This document shows positions 12,630-26,520 of a DNA stretch of 64,000 bases, piece by piece. The notes beneath the pieces were generated by a model, which searched no databases, was not told the origin of the DNA, and was given only the letters and a program-made list of their open reading frames with translations. Source of the DNA: Steromphala cineraria (taxonomy: Eukaryota > Mollusca > Gastropoda > Trochida > Trochidae); the NCBI GenBank assembly GCA_916613615.1, contig OU744731.1:11600726-11664725 (forward strand), given 5' to 3'. The position numbers and the translations under genes are program-made. Positions within the stretch are counted from its first letter, which is position 1; every line of letters begins with the position of its first letter.

Positions 12630-13830
12630 CAGAATAAAAAGGATAATCATACAGAGCATAGTTACTAACTAACTTAATTACTAAGAATAAATTGAACTTG
12701 CAGGGCTTGGTTTCTTGGAAGAATGTAAAGGACAATTATACAGGACATAGTTTCCTGAAAATATACATAGGATAAATTAACCGGGCTTGGTCTCTTGAAA
12801 GAATAAAAAAAGAATATAAAGGATAATCACACAGTGCATGTTTGTTACTTGAAAGATTACAAAGGAAAACCTCACATGGCTTGTTTTCTTTAAATATTGT
12901 AAAGGACAATCATACAGGACATTGTTTCCTGAAAGAATACAGAGGATAATTTAACCGGGCTTGGTCTCTTGGAAGAATAAAAAAAGAATATAAAGGATAA
13001 TCACACAGTGCATGTTTGTTACTTGAAAGATTACAAAGGAAAACCTCACATGGCTTGTTTTCTTTATATATTGTAAAGGACAATCATACAGGGCATTGTT
13101 TCCTGAAAGAATACAGAGGATAATTTAACCGGGCTTGGTCTCTTGGAAGAATAAAAAAAGAATATAAAGGATAATCACACAGTGCATGTTTGTTACTTGA
13201 AAGATTACAAAGGAAAACCTCACATGGCTTGTTTTCTTTAAATATTGTAAAGGACAATCATACAGGACATTGTTTCCTGAAAGAATACAGAGGATAATTT
13301 AACCGGGCTTGGTCTCTTGGAAGAATAAAAAAAGAATATAAAGGATAATCACACAGTGCATGTTTGTTACTTGAAAGATTACAAAGGAAAACCTCACATG
13401 GCTTGTTTTCTTTAAATATTGTAAAGGACAATCATACAGGGCATTGTTTCCTGAAAGAATACAGAGGATAATTTAACCGGGCTTGGTCTCTTGGAAGAAT
13501 AAAAAAAGAATACAAAGGATATCACACAGTGCATGTTTGTTACTTGAAAGATTACAAAGAAAAACCCCATACGTTTGTTGGATGAATATAAGGATAATTC
13601 AAAAGGGCGTCGTCTTGTGTCGTCGGAAGAATAAAAAGTATATTCTCACAGGCTTCGTGAAAGAATATAAGGATGATTTAACAGGGTTTGCTTTTCTTGG
13701 GAAAATAAAAAGATTCTTGGAATCTAATACAGGATAAACTAACTGGGCTTTCTTGAAAGGACAATTCAACCGGGCGTGGTCTCTTTGGAAAAGAGGATAA
13801 CCTCACAGGACTTTGTTTCTTGGAAAGAAT
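12630..13830. repeat. 174 bp higher-order tandem array built of ~43 bp subunits
   Basis: The block AGAATATAAAGGATAATC starts at 12811, 12985, 13159 and 13333, and a variant at 13507, so the period is exactly 174 bp for four steps. Each 174 bp unit is itself about four diverged ~43-44 bp subunits of the form GAAAGAATA-AAAGGA-AAT-ACAGG-CTTGTTTCTT. The flanks (12630-12810 and 13510-13830) contain irregular single subunits. An 84-codon open frame at 13483-13737 is a by-product of the array. Confidence 0.95.
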
Positions 13831-15556
13831 AGAAGGATAAGTTCTTATAGTATATTAGGTCTTGGACCACTCTACTTAACTTAATTTATTAAAGGAGCCT
13901 TTAAGGAGATTTTGAGGAGCATTTATGCCAAACGTTATAACGAATCATGTCATTTGATACTTTTAAGAAATACCTATGTTGCTGAAAATAGTATTTTTAA
14001 ACCAGCATAATCAGTTTTGTACAGTGTTATGCGAAGAATGTCGCAATTATGATCGAAATCGAAAAGTGAAGCTCATCCATCGAAAAGTGCAGCTCTTCCA
14101 TGATGCAAACGTTATTTTGGAAACTTCTTATTAGCAGCAGAAAGTTGATAGTGTTTATATAACTGGTATGCGGGTCAATAAATAGGTGATCTCCGACTCG
14201 GTGCGTGTGTATCTTTTTTGTTAAATTTAAATGGAAAACCATGATTTATCATCGATTGTCATTTTGGGATGGATATTTATGATGTTTCGAATTTATATCG
14301 TCACATGTGACATTATGGTCCATTTTAATGCCAAACTGTATGACACGAAGTTCACAGAATGACACGAAGTTCACAGAATGACTCTATATATAGATCATGA
14401 TTAAGGAATCCCGATTGTATGGTCTGTCATTCTGATGTATCTCCATCTTTTATGCAAGGCAAACATAAGATATTTGGTCCACTGGTGATAGAAAAATATA
14501 ACATAACTTTGACATTTAAACCCGGCTTGAGTTCTTTTTTCGCCTTGAGAAATCTAAAAAACTATGCAAAAACGACAATACTTATCAATCATCGGCGTCG
14601 TCTTCTTGGTAATTAGCAGTCATTCAGGAAACTGACGCACTTTTTTCTTTCTTACGTTATAGTGACACCTTGAGGGTAGTAACACCATTGAATAGTTATA
14701 CGACGTTTTTTCCAATCGAAATATTCAGTTTAAATGTTTTTCGCCGAAGTCGTTGTGATATTTGAGGGTAATTACCGACTTCATTCGATAACAATAAACG
14801 GGGCGCAAGCATATGTGAATTTTGTTTTTCTTTGGTTTGTAGTATGATGTAATGTAGTTCATTAGTCAGGTTTCAGTCAGCGTATTTTACATGTACATGG
14901 CATGAAGACATCAACATGTACCTCGAGCGCTGAATAAATCAAATGCAATGCTGTGTATCGAAAAGGATTGATACAGTTATCATCATTCCAAATGTACTTC
15001 GAAATTTCAAATGTTTATCTTTACTAACTGACTTTCAATAAGGAATTAATTACCAACATCAGTGTCGATACATGACAGTTTCAGTTCAACATATTCTTAA
15101 ACCTCAAATCACTTCTCTTCACCTTCATCGATATTTATCCTTCATTTGTTCTCTGTGATGCTCACTATCACATCAATCTGGTGTCATTAACGTGTTGATC
15201 TTGTTTTGTATGACATCGGTAATGATAATGATAATGTTTCTCAGTCAATTTCTGTTCATCAATTGACAACTTCAATTAACTTGTTTACTGTATAGTCATT
15301 TATACGTGACGCTCTTAAAACTACCGAAAATAAAACGTGATTAAATACAGCTTGCTGACTTACGCCCTGGACTCAAGCAATGTCTTGTAACTCACACAAT
15401 ACAATGTATCGTTCCTGCGCATATAAAGAATAATGAAATTAGATATAAAACGATACAGTGCAATACTTTCATTACACATTTCATGTTGCTAGGGACGTCG
15501 TTCTGGTTACTGAATACTTATTCACAAACATATAGTATACATTAATATAACCTCAT
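13831..15556. other. Intergenic, no gene recognised
   Basis: AT-rich spacer. A 19 bp unit GACACGAAGTTCACAGAAT is repeated twice at about 14342-14380. Nothing else definable. Confidence 0.5.
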
Positions 15557-15649
15557 CGGTCACGTTGCACACAACACTAAGGTAACACTAAAGTAGCCTT
15601 AGCGCATAAGAGATGGCGCTAAGGTTAAAGTCTTGTTGTGCAACGACCC
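15557..15649. mobile_element. Small foldback element with GGTC/GACC termini
   Basis: Left end GGTCACGTTGCACACAACA is mirrored at the right end by TGTTGTGCAACGACC. Inside, CTAAGGTAAC is mirrored by GCTAAGGTTAAAG-type sequence. About 93 bp. It resembles the element at 941-1067 in terminal sequence and in the CTTAG/CTAAGG core, so I infer one family. A single arm may also lie near 19685. Confidence 0.5.
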
Positions 15650-16249
15650 AAAGTCAATGTATAGTTCATGTAATGCTTCCAATACATTGCACCAAGAAAC
15701 AGCGACACACCTTGCTATTTCATTTATTTAAGTAACGGACATACTGACTACTGAAACTTCTGACTACTTAATGCTTAAGAAATCATGTGATAGCAAGTGA
15801 TATAAAGAACGGTTTATGTAAAGATTCAAACACCTGTACAAACTAACTACATCTAGTACCCACATGCATGTTATACTACAACAAACCTAAGATACGTGTG
15901 TGATTCATGAAACACATCTAGGAATCGTGATCCACCCATACAAAGCAAATTGGACTGACTAAGTGACTGAGTACCAGAGATAAATCTCCAAGTTACACGC
16001 TATGAATAAACAGTAGCTCTGTATCTCTCTGCTATCATAGTTGGTGGCGAGAACAGCGCTTTGTATGTGAGTGTGTGCCGGTACAATCTAAGGACTGCTA
16101 TTAATGACAGTTGTATTACCCTTGCCTGGGATTGCCTGGATTTAGGCAGATTGACACGGGTAAGGACGTGATGAAAGGTGAATTGTGGTCGATAGGGAGA
16201 AACACGCGTCCTTCCAGGAATTGGCTCCAACCGTCTTGTATTGATATAG
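15650..16249. other. Intergenic, no gene recognised
   Basis: Mixed-composition spacer. A 76-codon minus-strand frame (16000-16230) has no recognised domain. Confidence 0.45.
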
Positions 16250-16730
16250 GCATTGGTATCTAGACTTTGTGCCTGTCGTCAAATTAATCTCTCCATCCAT
16301 TCATATATACCCATAAGCCATTCGAGGTATTGGAACCAACCTTTTGTTTTGTGCTCACACTTTAACTTTATACCTTTCGTAACGTTTCATTCATCAAACC
16401 AGGCATTTTTTCAAAGCCGTTAAGATTTGCGCTAACCAGAACATCAAACTTTCCAGTCCAAATTGTGGTTTTGTTCTCGGCTTTGATATTGAGACTTTGT
16501 CCCTGTCACAACATCGAATTAATTAACAACATCATATTTGCCCACGCCTTTGCATAAATTTAATTCAACCTTTTACTTTTTACCATTTGTTTGTGCCCAT
16601 CATAATATTCAAACTCATCCATCCAGTCTTGTCAAGCCACAATGTGGCTTCAAAATTCTTACCAGTTCTTACCATTGCTGTCCAGACTCTGTGGTTGTCG
16701 TGAACTCGAATTAACCCATATAGCCATCCT
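16250..16730. repeat. Degenerate tandem repeat, ~190-230 bp spacing
   Basis: A motif like AGACTTTGTGCCTGTCG followed closely by AATTAAT recurs near 16262, 16492 and 16683 with increasing drift. The parts in between resemble each other weakly (CCAACCTTTTGTTTT versus CAACCTTTTACTTTT). Probably an old tandem duplication. Confidence 0.4.
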
Positions 16731-19700
16731 CTGACTTGTGTTTTGTTAAATGTGTCATTTTGCAAGAACATGCCGGGATGGATACAGGATTTTCGTATGG
16801 GAGGGGTGGGCCCTAAGTGTCAGAAGTTCAACTATTCAAATGATGACTTTGGATTGAAGCTTGATATGTGTTCACAGGAAAATAAGATTGTTTACAGAAT
16901 TAGAATTTCATGTCCAACACCATCCTTCTATAATTATAACAAACATGATGGATAAGAAACTTAACATTTATTTGGAAACTCTCTTGAAAGGGGTGCGGAG
17001 GTGCTCACCCACTTCTGATTCCGCCGATGACTAGTGTGGCGTATTACCTACAGCTCTCCGCTTGAGAAGTCGCCGATCAAACACTATTGCACGAATAATA
17101 TAAAATTCTACTCTTATATTTCTGGTAAATGAACGAACGAATTTGCAGTATGCTCATCAAGTTGCTGCGTGTAGGTTTTATTAAGCTGAAATGAGACATC
17201 TCCCTCATTCACGGCTCAGTGTCGATTTGATTGCATTATAATTAATACAATAAAAATTTAAACATTTCCAAACTGTCCATAGATGATGATTATCTAGTCA
17301 TTAATTGTTTATTTTTCTGGAAATTGGAATGCTTTCACAGAACTTTGTTTATTTGATGGAAATCCAGAAATCAATGAAAGGTGGCAATTGTTATACAGTG
17401 TAATCATTGCATTAAGAAACAAACACAATCGAAAAGAAAATTACACAGTTAGGATATCCAACCTATCCATTAACGAAATCGATTTTGGTCCTTTCTTAGT
17501 ATCCATGCTTTTAATTGTTTTCAAGCAGATTTGAGCCGCTTAAACTGCATAGCAATTAACAAAATTTGAATAAGAACAAACGAAATCATATAATGTTTTT
17601 GAGATCATTTCATGATTTTGCATATGCTTTCTAGTAATTATTAATGGTTGAAAACCCCAACATTTAGATTACTGATGTGATTAGATTTTCCATTTTCTAT
17701 ACCAGCAAAAAATCTTTAAATCAATTAAATTAATTCTATGTTGTGGATTACATGATTACGTAGTGAACATTTTAAATTAGATATTTCATATTTAATGATT
17801 TAGAAACAGATTCTCGATTACAAACGTGAATAAACAAGGTCTGTTGAAAAATGTTTTGCAATGTGAGATATACATAATAATGTCATGTGATAACGTAAAC
17901 TTAGTCACATGATAACACAACCTCATGTTTAACCTCGATGCAGCTATTTTAAATATTGTTCACTCACATTACCGTCATGTTCTAGCTATGTATCTAAAAC
18001 CCTCAACTGCATCCAGTATATGCAGAATCAAGCAAGTTCGGTCACCTTGCAATATCGTCTTTGAGAGGCATTTTAGAAGTTGAAATGAACCTCTGCTTGA
18101 GAACGACACAAAACTCTGTGTCGAAACGACTCATACAATGAACAATGTCACCTATATTCCTCTGCATTATCACCTTGTTATAGATATGCATTTCATGTCT
18201 TTGATTAACGGTAGCAGCTTGGGTTCTCAAACTATCTTTGCATGTTGTTTTGCGACTGATTATTAGCGTACAATCCAATGTAGTGAATTTATTGGGCTAT
18301 AGCAAACGTGAAGTAAGAACAATTCAAAGTATATAAAAGGTATAAAGTTACAGATTCAAATCATGATAAAGATATGGCGTTAGTGGAATCCGTTTCCAAT
18401 TGAACTATTTGCACCCAAAGACGGCATATCCTGTAAGTCAAACTAGGCAAAATCGGCTTTATAGAACGATTCGTAGTCAAACCTTACTGTTTATAACATC
18501 CTGCATACGAATTTCCATACAGGCCTCTTTAGATTAGTTCGCTAGGTTAAGCTTATTCACGGGGCATTATGAAGGCGTTAGAATACATGCACCTTTAGAA
18601 GGCGATCGATGGCCTTCTCAGGAACTTTCAGAAAGATCACTGGTGGATTTACAAACGCATCGGTGTGATTAATGTGAAGATAATCGTTTAAAATGATGAA
18701 ACTGATGCATTTAAATGATCGATTGTAGGGATTTAGGGGCGCATAACATGGCAAAAACCCCTTTCGGTACATGTATGACTGCCATGGAGTCGTGTAACTT
18801 CACTTTACTAACAAATGAACATTTTAAAGGTATTTTTCATCTTTTAATTGTATGACCTCTTATCACGAATATAACAAAGATTTTGACGACCTTTTAATTA
18901 ATTGATATAATTTTAAAAATTCATTTTACTGCTTTTATAGTTGCATGGTGTGTGTCCGAATAAAAATGGATTTAGAATTTACAACTATGACTACTAACAA
19001 TAAGTACTATTGCAAAGTTGTACAGTACAACCACGTTTGTTTGTGGTAATCAATTCAAGCATATTTTCAAGTTGGTAGGTTATTGATCAAAACCTGTCTT
19101 ATTGAAATATACCACTCAATGAGTTTTAAACGTATATACACAAACATATAATTTCCACAACTGTTGACAAACAAACTTGCGTTGTATACCGTCTGACTAA
19201 TTGATTCGCCTGATTCACAACAGGAATATTCTGTATCATAGTGTTTGTATTTTGTATCATCAATAATCTCATAACGCTATATGTGAGAGATTACTGAATT
19301 CTTCCCGATTAACCAGACCACATCTTTATTATTGGACCACAGACATATTTTACAAAAGAATGAGCACAATCAGCGTGCAACTGTAAGAATCATCGTATAT
19401 GTGACAGTTTGGAACTAAAAATCATGGTCCATATGAGTAAAGATATTTAAAAAGAATTTGAGCAATTCTAAGTATTACAAATAGGGAGTTTTTTAACTTT
19501 ATTTTTGTCGAATTTGTTCAGATCCATATAGTAAAATGTTAACAGCAGTGTTATCAACATCTGCTATGTGAAAATAAATTTGAGATCTTAATATTTGTAT
19601 AGAAGCCTGCATGTTTGATGTATATTTGTTGGTTGTTATATCCAAACTTTCTTTGCTGATGATGTATGCTTGTTGGTAAAGTGAGTCGTTGCAAAAACAA

Positions 19701-21029
19701 CCTTAAGTTACTCTTAGTGCAATCTTAAACATTGCACTGTACTTTGATCCATTAAGATGAACACTATTTTGTGCCCCTGTACATTTCGTGGTGACTCCTA
19801 ATGGAAACGAAAGTAAAATACCAACCACGAGATAAACAAGCTCGGCTAAGGCGTGTTCATGACCCCGGGTCAGGGTGGTTGGCACATAAGAGTATTATTA
19901 CGCGCTTCTAAGATGATGTAACAAAACTTCCTCGTTTATCAGGATAGATGTCACCTCAATTGTAATGCTATCGACAGTTCATTAAGTGATTAGGATGAAT
20001 AATTTTCCATATTGCATTTCTCCATGGGGAAAACACTATAGGATCCAACCCTTTGATGCTACAGTTTATACTAATCTTGTATGTTTGAATATTACACCGT
20101 AAATAATTCACAACATAGATGTTGACACTTTGTATTTCATATATATATATATAAATAAGTCTTAAATTAACCATAAATGTAATCTTTCTATTGTAAAATT
20201 GATAAAATATTATAACCGAATGCACGTTTAGACCAGATTTTCCTCATTTAATTTAATTTCATCAAACAAATTAAGAAACTAATTGCATAAGTAATTTAAT
20301 CGTTTCTGTTGGTAAATCGAATATACATATGAAAGGATAACGAACTTTTTAACCCCAGGATTCAATATGATATAAATATCTTACTCATTATATGTAGGCA
20401 AATTTGATATTTATACTGGTCAAAACAAAATGTTTAATGCAGTTGATTTAAAATTTCCAGATTAATTATACATTCAAAGAACATAAACGATGAATTAAAA
20501 AATAAACCTGGTGGTCCCTTTTACATATTTGTCGTGGTGCCGAGAATATTATTACTCTCAGATGTTTCATTAACATCTAAGAAGTAATTTGGGAATTCCC
20601 CTCCTTTCGTACAGTCGTTTCCTTTCATTTTAATTAAAACGGAAGGGTGGCGTAGGTTACATGTGAGATGAAGAGATAAGGATGAATGCAGAGAACTGTT
20701 TTAACGATAAAACACTTGGCTTTTGTGAATGTCAAAGTTGATAACTGACCTATGTACAAATCAAATCACATAGGTTACCCATTATGTAATTTAACTTATG
20801 TTTCAATTAAGCGTGAACTTTAATATATGCAGGAACTGCACAACTGCGTATGCGATGTTTGCAAAACTTAAAGGTTTTCCATTGAGCATTGATTGATAAT
20901 TGTTTTATACCTTTAACGTTAGGTTTAAAGAGAAACCTGATGGAGATTTCCACAATATTATAAGATATAAAGGCAATATATTGCTGATTTTTTTACTTGA
21001 TCACTTTCGTTAGAGCGCATTGTTTGATC
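16731..21029. other. Intergenic, no gene recognised
   Basis: A long AT-rich stretch. Short frames such as 16743-16955 (70 codons) and 18042-18278 (78 codons, minus) have no recognisable family. A short TA microsatellite lies near 20140-20152. I see no genes. Confidence 0.5.
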
Positions 21030-21575
21030 GTACATACTATAATAGTGTCGGTTACTGTAACGATAATTTGGATGAGAGAAAGACAAAAGTGGGATGAAGG
21101 TACCTAGTCATAATCTCAACGTTCTCACGAACATATAATTTAAGGTTTTCATTGTTCAGTGGTAAAAATGCGTAACATATAATCAATTTCATACCACAAT
21201 AGTGGCCGTTACTGTAACGATACCGCCGATGGTAGAAAGACGTAAAAGGATGAAAGCACCGAGTCATGATCTGAACATTCTCAATACTTCACGAGCATAT
21301 AATCTGTGTTTTTATTGTTTAATTTCCAATATGCATGGCGTATTGATCAATAGAAAACTATAAGAATTACGGTTACTGTACCGTCGATAAAAGAAAGAAA
21401 ACAAATAGGGATGAATGCAGCCAGTCATGATCTCAAATATAGCAATACTTCACGAGCATATGATTCATGTTTTAATACTACAACGATGACCATAACTGTA
21501 ACGATACCATCAACGATAGAAAGACAAAAGAGGGACGAATGCACCTGATCATCATCTCACCGTTCTGACCTTATA
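21030..21575. repeat. Degenerate four-copy tandem repeat, ~120-164 bp
   Basis: GTTACTGTAACGATA-like starts occur at 21051, 21208, 21372 (GTTACTGTACCG) and 21492 (ATAACTGTAACG). Each is followed by GATAGAAAGACAAAAG-type sequence, GGATGAA-GCACC, AGTCATGATCTCAA and, in three units, CACGA-CATAT. The order is constant, so this is a diverged tandem array. Confidence 0.7.
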
Positions 21576-23268
21576 AGTACTATAACTCTGTATGTGGATA
21601 TGTTCCCGTCAAACGCTTGTTCCAGTACATGGTTTAACCTATTAACATTGAATGTCAACAAATCCCAAAAGACCTATTGAAGGTACTATAACCTTAATGA
21701 CTATAGGTATATATATATTTGTCATTAACAAAAGTCATTCGAGGAGTTTATTTGGAAGAGGAATATAGGCTCTATTCACGCTAGGGCTTTCCCTTATGTC
21801 ATACTGTCCCATTCCCAACCAACTGGAGTCAGCTCACATGCGCCATGTGTATAAACATTTCCCCATGCGTAAACTCGTGTTATATATTTTTAAATTCTTT
21901 CCGGTCCATTTTGATAAGCGTTTTCGACTCGTAACCATCAACCACTCAAACCGTAACCGTAACCTCTCCCTCCCCTAACAAGGTTACACAGTCGTTAGAC
22001 TCGTTACCAACATATCTCCCATTTTCCCCTTTTCTTTGTCATATCTTCATATTCTCTATCGAAAAGAAGCGTTATCATTATGATAGCTCCCCACAGATGT
22101 AACTCGTGTCATATCATCCAATCTTCCCTCCTGTGTTTCCTTCTCTTTCTATCCATTCCTCACAGTCGTTTCTGTTTCGATGCACGATCCATACATATAA
22201 CTCATATCTGAGGTTCTCTTTCATGGGAAGCACATATTACATTGAGGACTAAACTGTAAATTTGAAAAGTCTCCAAAAATGTCGATAATGATAAGTTTTT
22301 ATTAGTCTAGTAAATACAAAAATACTTATTCTGCTAGACGGTCTATTCATTAATACTGCCTTTAAATATCGTCCGCCTAGAGGAGTCCCCTTCCTGAAAA
22401 CCTATAATGTGATACGGTTGCGATTCCAACCTCTACCAACAAGGCCAATAGCAGGTGCTTTGCCATTATACCATGCATGCTCATGCTTTTCACTCATTTC
22501 ACTGGTAAGATATCGTGACAAATTATTTCACTTATGGAATGATAGATATACAAACGTTTTTGGACAAGGAAAAATCAAGACGCAAAGAATATTAAAAATA
22601 TTCCAATGGTTTTCAATATGACCCAACAAAGATTCATTTACTAACTCTAATTTAGCATAGTCATTTGTTGCCCGGCGGGTGACGATAAGAAATACATGGC
22701 GTTTTCCTAAGCATACTATTACCCAGACACCTCCAGGGAAGTTTGATATCCGGTTCGACAGCATCATGTCTTGAGTTGTCATCAATGCCAGCATAGGTAG
22801 TAATTTTATCTTCAAATCATGCCGGTCTATCGTCTCCTAGTCTCGATATGCTACACCGTTGTCTATTTCTGATCTTTTATAATGGTGGTTTCATTTTAGG
22901 TATCAAACATAAGATAATTATCAGCTTCAACATAGGGCATTGCATGTTAGGTGTTGTTTCGTGTAAATGCAAACACGTGTTCAGGTTTTATAAGATTTCA
23001 GACACCTTCCTAAACGTTGACGAAGCCTATCAAAATACGCGACTAGGAACAATTTGTCAGTGGTTTAAATTGTGCAATATGAAATATGTTTTATCACTTC
23101 GTTGCTGTATAAATGTTTACGAAACTAGCAAATGTTTACATGTATCTTAAGACAGTGAATTGGTAGACCTCTCTGTGTTAGTTTGTATAAAAGAAGAAGT
23201 CGCGTTTCTACTGCTAAGCAGTTCTTTTGGAAAACAGAAAATGTCGAACGATTGAAAATATCTTCTCT
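21576..23268. other. Intergenic, no gene recognised
   Basis: Several short open frames overlap on both strands (longest 100 codons, 22848-23150) with no recognisable domains. A pyrimidine-rich stretch lies at 21960-22170. No gene supported. Confidence 0.45.
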
Positions 23269-23632
23269 TTAAAGGGGCAGTAGCACGTTTTTTGATAATT
23301 TTATATTTTAAAATGTTCACTTATAATTGTAAGTTAATGCTAAATGTAATAATTTGACAGTGTCAAAAATCCCATTACACACACCAATCATCCAAAGTCA
23401 GAGGACAAAGTATGAAGAATCACATAAAATCCACTGGCGGCCATTTTTTGTGAACACCTTTAATTCATTTTGTGTAAGAAAAATGAGTCGCATGGCTAAA
23501 CTTTGAATTATATAGTCGAATTATTACTGCTTCATTTAGTTTAAATACATTGTCTTTCAATTGGAAGCATTTATTTTCATTTTCTTGACATCACCTTATA
23601 TTCCCCCTAAAAACGTGCTACTGCCCCTTTAA
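23269..23632 (-). mobile_element. TTAA-flanked MITE, copy B
   Basis: TTAA then AGGGGCAGTAGCACGTTTTT on the left; AAAAACGTGCTACTGCCCCT then TTAA on the right. The interior is the reverse complement of copy A. About 364 bp. The terminal inverted repeats are essentially perfect over 20 bp, suggesting a fairly young copy. Confidence 0.9.
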
Positions 23633-25113
23633 GAGTCCTAATTAACTGCACATTAGCTTGAAGAGAATCACCGTCATTTTTTTAATTTATTAGTTAGGTT
23701 TTATTTGATATGCAAAATCATTGTAATGGGAATTCACATTTCACCATTTCATTCCAAAAAGACAACTATATATGAATAATACAGTTAACTAAATCTTAAA
23801 ACAGGCATATTTTAGCGCACAAGCGAACATCAGGCGCCATCTTTACATGGACGCTAATTAACAACTATCTCAATCAATAATAACTTGTAACTAAATCAAG
23901 ATAAGTTTTGACGAAACACGTACATGTACGTTTGGTATTTTGTCGACTTAATATATATGCAGCGCATACATTCAGAATGACCAGCTCGAGTTAATATTCT
24001 AGTCGTGTTATCCTCAACAAACAGGTTGATCTAATAATTAGTTGTTTTATGTTGTCAATGAGCTTTAGTCCCATGCTTTCTGTATTGGTGTATATATCTC
24101 ATGTCCTAGTGGTGTTAATAGAGCGATAATTTATCACAATTTGTAAATGAAAGATATGGGCTATTTACGTTTGAATTTACATTTATTCATTATTGTATTA
24201 CAGCGTCAAAATTGATATCATTGATAAGAGTAAACATTGAGTAAAACTTAGATTGTACATTTCTAGACAATCTTTTATAAAACCAGAATGATTTCTGAGC
24301 GAAGAAGCAAGCGCTAAGTTATTGGAAAGAATATGTCGTACGTCATTTGTGTTATGCTGTTGACATGGAATAAGTCCATAAATGGTAATTAAGTAATATC
24401 AGTCGACACACGAAATAAGTAGTGACATATATTGCAATCTTTTACACGTGAGTGCAGCTGCAGCATTAAATAACATATTGTAGGTTACAAGAATATCCTA
24501 TATATCATATACATGTACGATGAGGGTTGCCTGTGACGTTATCAATAATATTTTTCGCCTTGATTCAAACCCTTAGATTCTGAGTTTTCTAACCTTCTTG
24601 ATTTGCATCCATTCGGCAAAAACCACGCCGGTTGATGCTGAACCTGCTTATATTTGACATCAGCTAACAAGACCATGTGCCACGACAACATGATGGGGAA
24701 GGGTCTCCCGTGAAATAGCACGACATATTGGAATAATATTGAAGACCACAATAAACTTGGAGGTCATTTCGTCTCTCGATAGAACAATGGAAGATCACTG
24801 GTTTGTCGACATGAAAATCATTAGCAACTTCTGACAAATGCCCTACAATCTGACTTCATGTGTCATGGTTACAACAAGCGTTCTTACATCAAAGAGCCCT
24901 TGTGTTGGGTGATTGACACTCGGATCTGATTGAAATAGACATCTTGATTAATGACGTTAGGAATAATTACGAAGAAAGATTCAGATTCATTTCTTGATGT
25001 TTCATTTATTATGAGTATTTGTTGAGGATCAACCCCAGGGTTGAATTTAATTTCTTTATACATGTAGGTGACATTTTTTCGTGATTATATTTAGGAAAGT
25101 TACTGTGTTAAGT
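23633..25113. other. Intergenic, no gene recognised
   Basis: AT-rich spacer between two TTAA elements. I see nothing definable. Confidence 0.5.
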
Positions 25114-25422
25114 TTAAAGGGGAATGTGGTTATCTCAAGAATAGTTAAACAAACGTTACCAAATGCAAGGCAGTCTATTTTAGACAATAAAAGCAGAAGT
25201 TTGATTGATTAACGCAAATGCCGTTACGGTGCATATTTGTTGTTCACACTAAAATGGCCGCCACCAGTTTTGGCTTGATATATGGGACATTATGTTTTGC
25301 CAACTGTTTATAGGGTTGACGAATGAGATGTTTGATCTACTGAAGACAATATGTTTCACATAAACTATTTATAAGTGGGTTAAACAGTAATATCAAAAGA
25401 ACCCGTTTTACTGTCCCTTTAA
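25114..25422. mobile_element. TTAA-flanked MITE of a related family
   Basis: TTAA then AGGGGAATGTGGTT at the left; AACCCGTTTTACTGTCCCT then TTAA at the right. The outer AGGG is shared with copies A-G, as is an AAAATGGCCGCCA block in the interior, but the rest differs. I infer a sister family using the same kind of TTAA target. Confidence 0.6.
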
Positions 25423-26520
25423 TGAGTTAAAATCCCTTATATATATATATATACAATTGTACTGTTTATCTTAATTTGACTTTTGTCAAACGAAATAATG
25501 TTTATACGTAACTTGATACATGAAAAGCCGCCCCCATAAGTTTTACACATTCCTTTGAATTAATTTAGATATAATTTTGTTTGATTTACAAAACATATGG
25601 CAGAAATACATTGACATCATAGGCTTTAAAAGGGGTCGCATACACACAAGCTGAGAAAAAGTACCTACGGCAATGACTTGCTCTACATAACCTTTTCAGC
25701 AGTTAATTTTATTATCGAGTGAGTGCTACAAGAATAACTACTGTCAGTGTCGAAAATCTCGGCTTGCCAATAAGTGACAGGTTTTTTGATTAAGGATATC
25801 TGGAAATAGTCCTAATCATTAGGAAATCAAGAATTTGTTGGTTTGTTGTCATGCATTATTGATAAGAACTGACTCAGATCGGAATGTTTTTATCAGAAAT
25901 GGATTTGTATAGTTCATCATCGTTTAAGAATAGAGACTTTGACAGTTCGCTTTATAACTAGGCTACTTAAAACGGATGTTGCTCTTTGTGAAAAGTAATT
26001 GCAAGAATTGTGATTAAAAAGCGAACGGTTTCGTGACAACTTGTACTGCTTTTACTGTTCGTGGGCCTATATTTCAAAAACCTCTTTATTATTGAATTAC
26101 ATCATTAGTGATAGTTTATAATTTAGATATAGTTGATGGTGTAAAATGCGTCGTATGTTGGAAATTCGAGATGATAAGAAGTTCAGATGTAGGACAAATG
26201 TATGTAACGTTTTGTAATTGAAATAAGAAATGGAGCCAACTTGAGTTACATGCCTGTTAACTTTTGAATTCCACCAGAGAAATTAATATTGTTTTTGTTG
26301 AAATAGAAAAATAAATGTACATACCTTTATCGAAGTGATGTAGCAAGATGACCAGATGATATTGTATTATAACTTATATTTCACACATTGTTTAAATATG
26401 TTATATTGTATTTCACTTACAATTTGTTTGAAACATGTATCCGTGGTAGGAAATATCCCCGCCACATGTACCTGTTAATGCAACTCTACATGTCTACTTG
26501 TACCGTAGGCCGCTAGGCTC
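25423..26520. other. Intergenic, no gene recognised
   Basis: AT-rich, with a TA microsatellite at about 25438-25453. No gene seen. Confidence 0.5.

Noticed and set aside
13483..13737. An 84-codon open frame in the satellite
   Set aside because: It reads through tandem units and has no equivalent in the other copies of the 174 bp unit.
12630..13830. CRISPR-like array
   Set aside because: The repeats are contiguous 174 bp units without unique spacers, and the DNA is eukaryotic.
17000..17085. A GC-richer stretch resembling a tRNA with a long variable arm
   Set aside because: I could not form a cloverleaf, and there is no clear A or B box.
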